Source: 66-474 sp035606235 (GTDB taxonomy: Bacteria > Pseudomonadota > Gammaproteobacteria > Xanthomonadales > Rhodanobacteraceae). Taken from it: DNA of 64,000 nt. A model generated the notes under the pieces. It worked only from the letters and a program-made list of their open reading frames with translations. It searched no databases and had not been told where the DNA came from. Shown here one piece after another: positions 33,543 through 41,013 of the stretch. Numbering within the stretch: the first letter of the stretch is position 1; every line of letters begins with the position of its first letter. Where the stretch lies: the NCBI GenBank assembly GCA_035606235.1, contig DATNFU010000044.1:1-64000 (forward strand). Direction: 5' to 3'. Made by a program: the position numbers and the translations under genes.

Positions 33543-34264
33543 GAGGCCACCTCGTCGCGCAACAACTGCGGCCAGCAGCGCACCATCTGGGTCACGAAGC
33601 GCTTCAACGACGGATGTGGCAGTCGGCGCAAGGCCCAGCGGCGATACAGGTATTCCAGCGCGAAGGCGAGGATCAGCACCACCCAGCAGCCGGCTTCCGG
33701 ATACCAGGCCAGCGTATTGCGTGGAATTGCGAATGGCACCGCGATGCCGAACGCCTCCAGCACGCCGCCCGGGCGCGCGCACAGCAACAGGATCATCAAC
33801 ACCATCGCCTGCGCGCCGAGCACGCAGGCCCAGTACAGCGTCACGTTGCGCGTGTAACGCGCCACCCCGGGCAGAGCCATGCGTTGCTCGCCCTCGATCA
33901 CGCGCACGCAGCGCGCGATCAGCGGTTCGCGCCCGCGTTTGAGGGTACGCGCAAAAAAGCCCGCCATCGCGAGCAGGATGAGTATCGGCAGGCCAGCCAG
34001 CGCCAGTTGCACCCGGCCGACCAGCGCGGGAATCAGCAGCGCCGCCGCGACCAGCAGCCACAGCACGATGCCGCCCAGACTGCGTCGGCGCAGCAACGGC
34101 ACGCCCAGCGCGACCAGCAACAGCGCCGCGGCGATCAGGCTGAGCACCGGGCGGTGCAACACGCCCCCGAGCAACGCCAGCAGCGCGTAGCCGATCAGCA
34201 ACGGCAGCATCCAGCGCCCCGAATGTGGCGCGGCGGCGTGGTGATCGGGCATGGAAACGGACAT
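33539..34264 (-). CDS. Multi-pass membrane protein of the pigment locus (COG4648-like)
   Basis: 241 residues from MSVSMPDHHAAAPHSG (an ATG at 34252 is also possible). Four to six membrane helices are visible: LPLLIGYALLALLGGVL, LSLIAAALLLVALGVPLL, GGIVLWLLVAAALLIPALVG, LAGLPILILLAMAGFFA, and near the end YWACVLGAQAMVLMILLLCA and WVVLILAFALEYLYRRW. The segment HPSLKRFVTQMVRCWPQLL is typical of COG4648 proteins found beside aryl polyene acyltransferases. The molecular role is unknown. It is first gene of the minus-strand run, divergent from the flavoprotein at 34412. Confidence 0.85.
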   Translation of the reverse strand: MSVSMPDHHAAAPHSGRWMLPLLIGYALLALLGGVLHRPVLSLIAAALLLVALGVPLLRRRSLGGIVLWLLVAAALLIPALVGRVQLALAGLPILILLAMAGFFARTLKRGREPLIARCVRVIEGEQRMALPGVARYTRNVTLYWACVLGAQAMVLMILLLCARPGGVLEAFGIAVPFAIPRNTLAWYPEAGCWVVLILAFALEYLYRRWALRRLPHPSLKRFVTQMVRCWPQLLRDEVAS

Positions 34265-34411
34265 CGATTTCTGCGAAGAAGGCGCGGTGAATGCGGCGCG
34301 CGAGTGTATATCATAGGGGTTCGCCGGGCGGGCGGCGTATAGAAATCTCACGTTCCGCGCGGCTCGGGATTGTCCTGTTCGGCAGCGCGACACAGCGGGG
34401 AAAAGCGATTC
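34265..34411. promoter_or_regulatory. Divergent promoter region between two pigment transcripts
   Basis: 147 bp between the membrane-protein gene (minus) and the second flavoprotein gene (plus). It is less GC-rich in the middle (gtgtatatcataggggtt), as expected of promoters, and a ribosome site ggggaaaa precedes the plus-strand ATG. No operator could be assigned. Confidence 0.5.
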
Positions 34412-35722
34412 ATGCAGCAAGCCGATACCTCAACCGATTTTGATTGCGACGTGCTGGTGATCGGCGGCGGCCCGGGCGGTTCCACCATTTCCGCCTTGCT
34501 GGCGCAGCGCGGCTGGCGGGTAATGATGCTGGAACGCGACCGCCACCCGCGTTTTCATATCGGCGAATCGTTGCTGCCGGCCAACCTGCCGATTTTCGAG
34601 GAGATTGGCGCGCTGGAGAAATTGCGGGCGATCGGGCGATTGAAACTCGGCGCGGATTTCCCGCGCGACGACGGCAGCTATTACACCTTCCGCTTCGACC
34701 GTGCGCTCGGCGGCACGCCGCACTATTCCTTCCACGTGCTGCGCGAGGAACTCGACCGGATGCTGTTCGAGCACGCGCGCGAACAGGGGGTGGATGCGCA
34801 CGAGGGCGCCAAGGTCGAGCGCGTTGATTTCAACGACGACGGTCTGATCGCGCAGGTGAACGACAACGGCGCACAGCGCGACGTACGGGCACGCTACCTG
34901 GTGGATGCGTCAGGCCGCGACACTTTTCTCGGCAAGCAATTCAAGCTGGTGAAGCGCAGCAAACAGCACCAGAGCGCGGCGGTGTTCGCGCATTACCGCG
35001 GCGTCGCCTACAACCAAGGCGACGATCAGGGCAACATCATCAGCGTCTACCGCTTCCAGCACGGCTGGGCCTGGTTCATTCCGCTGCCAAGCGGCGAGAT
35101 GAGCATCGGTTGCGTGTGCAAGCCGGAGTATCTCAAGACGCGCCGCGGTGCCGACAACTGCGCGTTCCTCGCCCAAACGCTGGCCATGATCCCCAACGCG
35201 CAGGCGCGATTGGCGCACGCGCAGCCGGTATCGGAGGTGCGCGTCACCGGCAATTATTCCTACGCCTGCGCGCGCATGTGCGGTAGACGCTGGATCATGA
35301 TCGGCGATGCCTGGGCATTTCTCGATCCGATTTTTTCCTCCGGCGTATTCCTCGCCATGCACAGCGCCAAACACGCGCTCGAAGTGGTGGATGGCGCCTT
35401 GCGCGACCCCGCGCGCGAGCCGGCGCTGCAACGCGCATTCGCCAAGCGCCTGCGCGCGGGCTACACCCGTTTCGCATGGTTCATCTATCGCTTCAACTCG
35501 CCGGTGATGAAGGCCTTGTTCGCCAACCCGCGTAACGTCTGGCGGGTGGAGGAAGGCGTGGTATCGATGCTCGCGGGCGACGTGTTCGATGACAAGCGCG
35601 TGCTGTTGCGCCTGAAGATCTTCAAGTTCATCTACGCGGTATTTTCGTTGGCCAACCTGCGCCGCTGGGCAACCGACCTGCGCGAACGCCGACGGCAGAA
35701 TCGCATGGCGTTTACACCGTAG
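34412..35722 (+). CDS. FAD-dependent halogenase-like protein (NAD(P)/FAD oxidoreductase, short form)
   Basis: 436 residues from MQQADTSTDFDCD. Motifs: VLVIGGGPGGSTISALLAQR (FAD, 14-33), PRFHIGESLLPANLPI, a lysine in GRLKLGADFPRDD at the place where halogenases carry their catalytic Lys, LVDASGRDTFLGKQF, GWAWFIPLPSGEMSIGCV (the WxWxIP signature) and GDAWAFLDPIFSSGVFLAMH. These match the ACP-substrate type of flavin halogenase and related enzymes of pigment clusters. Bromination of a xanthomonadin-like polyene is the attractive hypothesis; ring hydroxylation is the alternative. It stands alone on the plus strand at the cluster edge. Confidence 0.85.
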   Translation: MQQADTSTDFDCDVLVIGGGPGGSTISALLAQRGWRVMMLERDRHPRFHIGESLLPANLPIFEEIGALEKLRAIGRLKLGADFPRDDGSYYTFRFDRALGGTPHYSFHVLREELDRMLFEHAREQGVDAHEGAKVERVDFNDDGLIAQVNDNGAQRDVRARYLVDASGRDTFLGKQFKLVKRSKQHQSAAVFAHYRGVAYNQGDDQGNIISVYRFQHGWAWFIPLPSGEMSIGCVCKPEYLKTRRGADNCAFLAQTLAMIPNAQARLAHAQPVSEVRVTGNYSYACARMCGRRWIMIGDAWAFLDPIFSSGVFLAMHSAKHALEVVDGALRDPAREPALQRAFAKRLRAGYTRFAWFIYRFNSPVMKALFANPRNVWRVEEGVVSMLAGDVFDDKRVLLRLKIFKFIYAVFSLANLRRWATDLRERRRQNRMAFTP

Positions 35723-35753
35723 CAGCCCCGCGCGCGCTGCCTGCGGAAGCGGC

Positions 35754-38153
35754 TCAGAACGGCAGCTGCAAGCTCGAGTCCACCGCCAGCAATTGCGCGC
35801 GGAATAAGCCCTGGATGCGATCCAGCGCGGCTTTGTCGTCGGCGTCGAAGCGCAGCACCAGCACCGGCGTGGTGTTGGAGGCGCGCACCAGGCCCCAGCC
35901 GTCCGGCCAGTCGGCGCGCAGGCCGTCAATGGTGGTGAGGCGCGCGCCTTCGAATTGCGCGCGCTCGCGGAAACGCTCGATGAAGGTGTAATGCTCGCCT
36001 TCGCGCATCGGCACCTTCAATTCCGGAGTGGACACGCCTTTCGGCAGTGTGGCGAAAATCTGCTCGGGCGTGCGCCCGGCCGGATCGTCGGCCAGGATTT
36101 CCAGTAGACGCGCGGCGGAATAGATGCCGTCGTCAAAGCCGTACCAACGCTCCCGGAAAAAGAAGTGGCCGCTCATCTCGCCGGCCAGTTGCGCGCCGGT
36201 TTCACGCATCTTGGCCTTGATCAGCGAATGCCCGGTTTTCCACATCAGCGGGCTGCCACCGGCTTTCAGGATCATCGGCTGCAAATGGCCAGTGCATTTC
36301 ACGTCGTAGATGATGGTGGCGCCAGGATTGCGGATCAGCACATCCATCGCGAACAGCATCAGCAGGCGATCCGGATAGATGATCTCGCCGTCCTTGGTTA
36401 CCACGCCGAGACGATCGCCGTCGCCGTCGAAGGCAAGCCCCAGATCCGCACCGGTCTTCTTCACCATCAGGATCAGGTCGGCGAGGTTCGCGGGCTCCGA
36501 CGGATCGGGATGATGATTGGGGAAGTTGCCGTCCACCTCGCAGTACAGCGGCGTCACTTCGCAGCCAATCGCATGGATCACTTCCGGCGCGATCGCGCCC
36601 GGAATACCGTTGCCGCAATCCACCACCACTTTCAATGAACGGCCAGTCTGGATGTCGCCGGCGATGCGCTGCACGTAATCGGCCGACACATCCATCTGCC
36701 GCAGCGTGCCCTGGCCGGTTGCAAGGCGATTTTCGGCGATGCGGGCGTAGAGATCCTGGATCGCGTCCTCAGCCAGCGTTTCGCCGCCCACCACGATCTT
36801 GAACCCGTTGTAGTCGGGTGGATTGTGGCTGCCGGTGACTGCCACGCACGAACCGGTGTTGAGGTGGAAGCTGGCGAAATACACCAGCGGCGTCGCCGCC
36901 GGGCCGATGTCGATCACGTCGATGCCTGCCGCACGCAGGCCGTCGCTCAGCGCGCCGGACAACTGCGGCCCGGACAATCGGCCGTCGCGACCGATCACGA
37001 TCTCGGAAAGATTCTTGTCACGCATCACGCTGCCGATCGCCTGGCCGATCAGGCGCGCGGTGTCCTGCGTCAACGTGCTGCCGACCACCCCGCGGATGTC
37101 ATAGGCGCGGAAGATGCTGCGCTCGATCGCGGCCGGTCTTGCTACCGCTGTCGTGGCGGGTTTGGCCACCGCGGCCACTTCGGGGGGGTGTTCTTTGCCT
37201 TCCGCAGCCTCCTTCACCGGAGGAATTGCGGCGGCCCCGGCGGGTGCGGCCGTTGGAGTAGCCGCGGCGTCGGCATTGGTGCCGGCACCACGCGAGCGAA
37301 CGCGCGAGCGCGCGACCAACAAGCCCAATCCGGCGACGAACGCGAGCACCGCCAGCAGCAGCGCGGAAGCCAGCGATTGCGTCACCGGCAGCCAGTAGGC
37401 GGGCGGCGCGGCAGCGATGCGCAAGCGGCTGTGTGGAATCGGCAAGCCGGCGTCATCTTGGGTGCTCAAGCCCTGGTCGCCGCGCGTGGCAAGCACCAGG
37501 TCGCCGCTGCCATCGCCTTGGCGCAAGTCCAGCCGGCCCGATTCCATTTCGATGGATTCAAATGCAGCCCGCGCCCGCGTGAACGGAAGCTCCACCGCTG
37601 CGTAGGCCAGCGCCGTGCCGCGCGCGTCATCCACCGGCTGCACGAACGAGAGCGTTTGCGGCGGCAGCGCGCGCACTTCCAGCGGGGTGGCGGCGCCGCT
37701 GCTCAAGGCACGCGTCAACTGCTCCGCACGCGCGTAGCCGAGCTTCTGCAGGCTCGCACCGAGGATGTCATCGGCGCTGTAGAACATCACCGCACGCGCC
37801 TGCGGCAGCGCTGTGCGCAGCAATTGCGCCGCCCGATCGCGGCCAGCCGCGTCGTTGGACGCGAGTGCCTGGTGCAGTGTCGGCGAAGCCAGCGCCTCGT
37901 CGACTTTGCGACGTTGCAGATCAAGCGCGGCGGCGACTTTTTGCACCGCTTGCACCTTGTCCTGCGTCAACGCTTGCGTTGCTTGCGACTGGCGCGCGAT
38001 CAGCCACGCCTGCCAGGCCATGAACGCAACGGCGAGCAACAGCAGCACACTCAAGGCCAGCGCTAGATCCGCAGCGAGTTCCGCCATGCCGCGATGCAGA
38101 TCGAAACGTGCGCGCAAAGCATCGCCGCGGGAAGGTTTGTCGGCTGAATTCAT
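35754..38153 (-). CDS. algC: Membrane-tethered phosphomannomutase/phosphoglucomutase
   Basis: 799 residues: a ~340-residue N-terminal extension plus a full alpha-D-phosphohexomutase domain. The extension has two membrane helices (LALALSVLLLLAVAFMAW near 30-50 and SALLLAVLAFVAGLGLLVAR near 262-281) enclosing a periplasmic region, then an Ala/Pro linker. The enzyme part starts at SIFRAYDIRG and shows the phosphoserine loop TGSHNPPDYNGFK, the metal loop FDGDGDRLGV, the sugar loop GEMSGHFFF and the phosphate loop RASNTTPVLVLRFDA. It interconverts 6- and 1-phosphates of mannose and glucose for exopolysaccharide and LPS precursors. It lies in the conserved radC-coaBC-dut-algC block. Confidence 0.93.
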   Translation of the reverse strand: MNSADKPSRGDALRARFDLHRGMAELAADLALALSVLLLLAVAFMAWQAWLIARQSQATQALTQDKVQAVQKVAAALDLQRRKVDEALASPTLHQALASNDAAGRDRAAQLLRTALPQARAVMFYSADDILGASLQKLGYARAEQLTRALSSGAATPLEVRALPPQTLSFVQPVDDARGTALAYAAVELPFTRARAAFESIEMESGRLDLRQGDGSGDLVLATRGDQGLSTQDDAGLPIPHSRLRIAAAPPAYWLPVTQSLASALLLAVLAFVAGLGLLVARSRVRSRGAGTNADAAATPTAAPAGAAAIPPVKEAAEGKEHPPEVAAVAKPATTAVARPAAIERSIFRAYDIRGVVGSTLTQDTARLIGQAIGSVMRDKNLSEIVIGRDGRLSGPQLSGALSDGLRAAGIDVIDIGPAATPLVYFASFHLNTGSCVAVTGSHNPPDYNGFKIVVGGETLAEDAIQDLYARIAENRLATGQGTLRQMDVSADYVQRIAGDIQTGRSLKVVVDCGNGIPGAIAPEVIHAIGCEVTPLYCEVDGNFPNHHPDPSEPANLADLILMVKKTGADLGLAFDGDGDRLGVVTKDGEIIYPDRLLMLFAMDVLIRNPGATIIYDVKCTGHLQPMILKAGGSPLMWKTGHSLIKAKMRETGAQLAGEMSGHFFFRERWYGFDDGIYSAARLLEILADDPAGRTPEQIFATLPKGVSTPELKVPMREGEHYTFIERFRERAQFEGARLTTIDGLRADWPDGWGLVRASNTTPVLVLRFDADDKAALDRIQGLFRAQLLAVDSSLQLPF

Positions 38154-38168
38154 GGATACGACACCTGA

Positions 38169-38648
38169 TTAGCCCACCCCGGTGGAACCGAATCCGCCGG
38201 CACCACGGGTGCTCGGCGCGAACACCTCGACTTGCCGGAAGCGCGCGCGCGCAACCGGCACGAACATCAATTGCGCGATGCGATCCCCTGGCCCGATGGT
38301 AAAAGCCGCGTGCCCGCGGTTCCAGCAGGAAATCATCAGCGGCCCCTGGTAATCGGCATCGATCAGCCCGGTGAGGTTGCCGAGCACCAGGCCGTGTTTG
38401 TGGCCCAACCCGGAGCGCGGCAGGATCAGTGCGCACCAGGCCCGATCATCAATGTGAATCGCAAGCCCGGTCGGGATCAATTCACTTGCGCCCGGCGCAA
38501 GCGTGATCGCGCTTTCCGGCGCGGCGCGCAAATCCATCGCCGCGGCGCCTTCGGTGGCGTAGGCAGGCAGCGGAATCGAATCGCCCAGACGCGCGTCGAG
38601 GATTTTCATTTCGACGTCCAGCGCGGGCGGCGTAGGCATATCCATCAT
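38169..38648 (-). CDS. dut: dUTP diphosphatase
   Basis: Hydrolyses dUTP to dUMP, keeping uracil out of DNA and feeding dTMP synthesis. 159 residues from MMDMPTPPALDVEMKI. The five trimeric dUTPase motifs are present: GAAAMDLRA, PRSGLGHKHGLVLGN, GLIDADYQGPL, GDRIAQLMFVPV and the C-terminal arm RGAGGFGSTG. Its ATG overlaps the coaBC stop (ATGA), so the two are translationally coupled. Confidence 0.97.
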   Translation of the reverse strand: MMDMPTPPALDVEMKILDARLGDSIPLPAYATEGAAAMDLRAAPESAITLAPGASELIPTGLAIHIDDRAWCALILPRSGLGHKHGLVLGNLTGLIDADYQGPLMISCWNRGHAAFTIGPGDRIAQLMFVPVARARFRQVEVFAPSTRGAGGFGSTGVG

Positions 38649-39862
38649 TCTGCTCCGCGAAAACGCGCGGCGATGCGCTCGATCAGCGCGGCTGCCAACG
38701 CGGATTTGGACATGCGCGGCAGCGCTTCGTCGCCACCATTCCAATACAGGTGCAGCGCGTTGTCATCGGTTTCCATTCCGCGACCGGCGCCGACCTCGTT
38801 GGCCGCGACCATGTCCAGATGCTTGCGTGCGAGTTTGTCGCGGGCGTTGCGTTCGAGGTCTTCGGTTTCGGCGGCGAAGCCGACCACGAAAGGTCTCGGA
38901 TCAAGCTTGGCGACTTCGGTCAGGATGTCGGGGTTCTCGATCAGCGGCAACGCAGGCGGCGCACCGTGCTTCTTGATTTTCTGCGTGCTGACTTCTGCGG
39001 GGCGCCAATCGGCGACCGCCGCGGTGGCGATGAAAACATCCGCATCGCGCACCGCCGCCAACACGGCCTCGCGCATCTGTCGCGCGCTGCGAACGTCCAC
39101 GCGACGCGCGCCATCGGGAGTCGCGAGCGTCACCGGCCCGGCAATCAGCGTGACCTGCGCACCGGCCTGCAGCGCGGCTTGCGCGACGGCAAAGCCCATG
39201 CGCCCGGAACTGCGGTTGCCGAGAAACCGCACCGGGTCGATATCCTCGTAGGTCGGTCCGGCATTGAGCACCACGCGCACGCCGGCGAGCGCGCCATGCG
39301 TGCGCGCGGATGCATCCAGCCGCGCGAGTGCCGCAACAATCGCATGCGGTTCCAGCAGGCGACCCGGCCCGGATTCGCCTTCGGCCAATGGACCATCGGC
39401 GGGGCCGAGTATTTCCATGCCGCGCGCGCGCAACGTCGCAATATTCTGTTGCGTGGCCGGATGCAGCCACATGCGATGGTTCATCGCCGGCGCGACCGCT
39501 ACCGGCGCGGTGGTGGCAAGGCACAACGTGCTGAGCAGTTCGTCCGCAAAGCCGTGCGCTAGCTTCGCGATCACATCGGCCGAGGCCGGCGCGATCAGCA
39601 CGCATTCGGCCCAGCGCGCCAGTTCCAGATGGCCCATGCCCATTTCGGCGGCTTCGTCCCACAGGTCGGCACGCACCGCTTGGCCCGACAGCGCCTGGAA
39701 GGTGAGTGGCGTAACGAAACGCGCGGCATTTTGCGTCAGCACCACGCGCACCTGCGCACCGGCATCGCGCAGACGGCGTGTGAGCTCGCAGGCCTTGTAG
39801 GCCGCGATGCCGCCGGATACACCCAGCAGGATGCGGCGATTGTGGAGAGCCGGAACGCCCAT
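38645..39862 (-). CDS. coaBC: Bifunctional phosphopantothenoylcysteine decarboxylase / phosphopantothenate-cysteine ligase
   Basis: Two steps of coenzyme A synthesis. 405 residues from MGVPALHNRRILLGV. The N-terminal flavin-dependent CoaC half has GVSGGIAAYKACEL, the His of SGQAVRADLWDEAAEMGMGHL-type sequence, and PAMNHRMWLHPATQQN. The C-terminal CoaB half has LNAGPTYEDIDPVRFLGN and RSSGRMGFAVA, AAVADWRP, and KIKKHGA. A GTG 16 codons upstream is an alternative start. Followed by dut in a 4-bp overlap. Confidence 0.96.
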   Translation of the reverse strand: MGVPALHNRRILLGVSGGIAAYKACELTRRLRDAGAQVRVVLTQNAARFVTPLTFQALSGQAVRADLWDEAAEMGMGHLELARWAECVLIAPASADVIAKLAHGFADELLSTLCLATTAPVAVAPAMNHRMWLHPATQQNIATLRARGMEILGPADGPLAEGESGPGRLLEPHAIVAALARLDASARTHGALAGVRVVLNAGPTYEDIDPVRFLGNRSSGRMGFAVAQAALQAGAQVTLIAGPVTLATPDGARRVDVRSARQMREAVLAAVRDADVFIATAAVADWRPAEVSTQKIKKHGAPPALPLIENPDILTEVAKLDPRPFVVGFAAETEDLERNARDKLARKHLDMVAANEVGAGRGMETDDNALHLYWNGGDEALPRMSKSALAAALIERIAARFRGAE

Positions 39863-39959
39863 GTCGTCCGATACCGACGAAGAGATGGGCTGCAAGCTTA
39901 CCGGATTCACCCGCGCGCACCGCTAATGCCGGCAAGCAAGCCTCGGCATTCTCCGTGGC

Positions 39960-40625
39960 ATGACCATCAAGCAATGGCCGGTCGACGAGCGACCGCGCGA
40001 AAAACTGCTGGCGCAAGGCCCGCCGGCGCTGTCCATCGCCGAACTGCTGGCCGTACTGCTGGGCAGCGGCACCCGCGGCTTTAGCGCGGTGGATCTCGGT
40101 CGCGCGCTGCTGGTCGACGCGGGTGGCCTGAATGCTTTGCTGGCCCGCGGTGCGGGGCGCGCACGCGGGTTGGGGCCGGCCAAACGCGCACGCCTGTCGG
40201 CGGCGCTTGAGCTGGCGCGGCGCTGCCTGGCTGAGGAACTGCAGCAGCAGCCCGGCCTGATCTCGCCGCGCGACAGTGCGGACTACCTCAAGGCGCGATT
40301 GGCGCATCTGCCTTACGAAGTGTTCGCCTGCCTGTATCTCGACAATCGCCACCGCGTACTCGCATTCGATGAGCTGTTCCGAGGCACCATCGATGGCGCC
40401 TCGGTGCATGTGCGCGAAGTGGTGCGCGCCTGCATCTCGCGCAATGCCGCGGCGGTAATCTTCGCCCACAACCACCCGAGCGGCGTGGCCGAACCATCCG
40501 CCGCCGATCGCGCCATTACCCGCGAACTGCGGGATGCGCTGGCGCTGGTGCATGTGCGGGTGCTGGATCATTTTGTGGTCGGCAGCGGCGAACCGACCTC
40601 GATGGCCGCGCGCGGATTGATCTGA
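39960..40625 (+). CDS. radC: RadC family JAMM-domain protein
   Basis: 221 residues. Helix-hairpin-helix N-terminal part (ELLAVLLGSGTRGFSAVDLG) and a JAMM metalloprotease-like domain with His170 and His172 in FAHNHPSGVAEPSAAD and Asp183. The original link to DNA repair has been questioned and the substrate is unknown. It is divergent from coaBC, an order conserved in many gammaproteobacteria. Confidence 0.95.
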   Translation: MTIKQWPVDERPREKLLAQGPPALSIAELLAVLLGSGTRGFSAVDLGRALLVDAGGLNALLARGAGRARGLGPAKRARLSAALELARRCLAEELQQQPGLISPRDSADYLKARLAHLPYEVFACLYLDNRHRVLAFDELFRGTIDGASVHVREVVRACISRNAAAVIFAHNHPSGVAEPSAADRAITRELRDALALVHVRVLDHFVVGSGEPTSMAARGLI

Positions 40626-40830
40626 CGCGTGGATTGCCCTTGGAACCGGAAATTTGCCGGACACATCGCCTCGGCTTTCCCGAATCCCGCAAATCTCGAA
40701 TCCGGGCCTCGCCGGACTTATTCACATCGCGTCCTGACGCGGATTTGCCCGGCACTCTTGCCTCACTCATGCGAAGCTACTTGCAAGCGTATGGCACAGA
40801 ACGATTTTCTTTCGTGACTGACGAGTGAAT

Positions 40831-40859
40831 GCGGGTTCCCACCGCGGTGCCCGCCTTTT
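40831..40859 (+). terminator. Candidate Rho-independent terminator
   Basis: Stem gcggg (40831-40835) pairs with cccgc (40850-40854), with an inner caccgcggtg palindrome, followed by cTTTT. It is 205 bp beyond radC, so the transcript it ends is uncertain; it may instead act in the argS leader. Confidence 0.35.
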
Positions 40860-40881
40860 GGCGGTTGCGCTGCCCACAAAC

Positions 40882-40890
40882 TTATCCACA
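40882..40890 (+). promoter_or_regulatory. DnaA-box consensus upstream of argS
   Basis: ttatccaca is an exact match to the consensus DnaA box. A single copy 124 bp before argS does not make an origin, but DnaA control of a nearby promoter is possible. Could be chance. Confidence 0.35.
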
Positions 40891-41013
40891 CGGCAGCGCG
40901 GCCCTTTTGTCGCAAATGAACGGCAACGGGGGGCTTCGAGGATGTCGCCGGCCGCGGCGTGTTTCTCCGCGCATACCCCGTGGGTTACGATGTTCGATCG
41001 TTCTCATGGATGC

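Larger units (their letters stand above)
40626..41013. other. Intergenic region between radC and argS
   Basis: 388 bp without a convincing gene. It holds a GC-rich hairpin followed by CTTTT (40831-40859) and a perfect DnaA-box consensus ttatccaca (40882-40890). The argS reading frame stays open leftwards to 40825 but the extension has no synthetase homology. Confidence 0.6.

Noticed and set aside
40825..41013. 63-residue N-terminal extension of argS
   Set aside because: The extension has no synthetase homology and spans a hairpin and DnaA-box-like site; the family start is at MDVKE.
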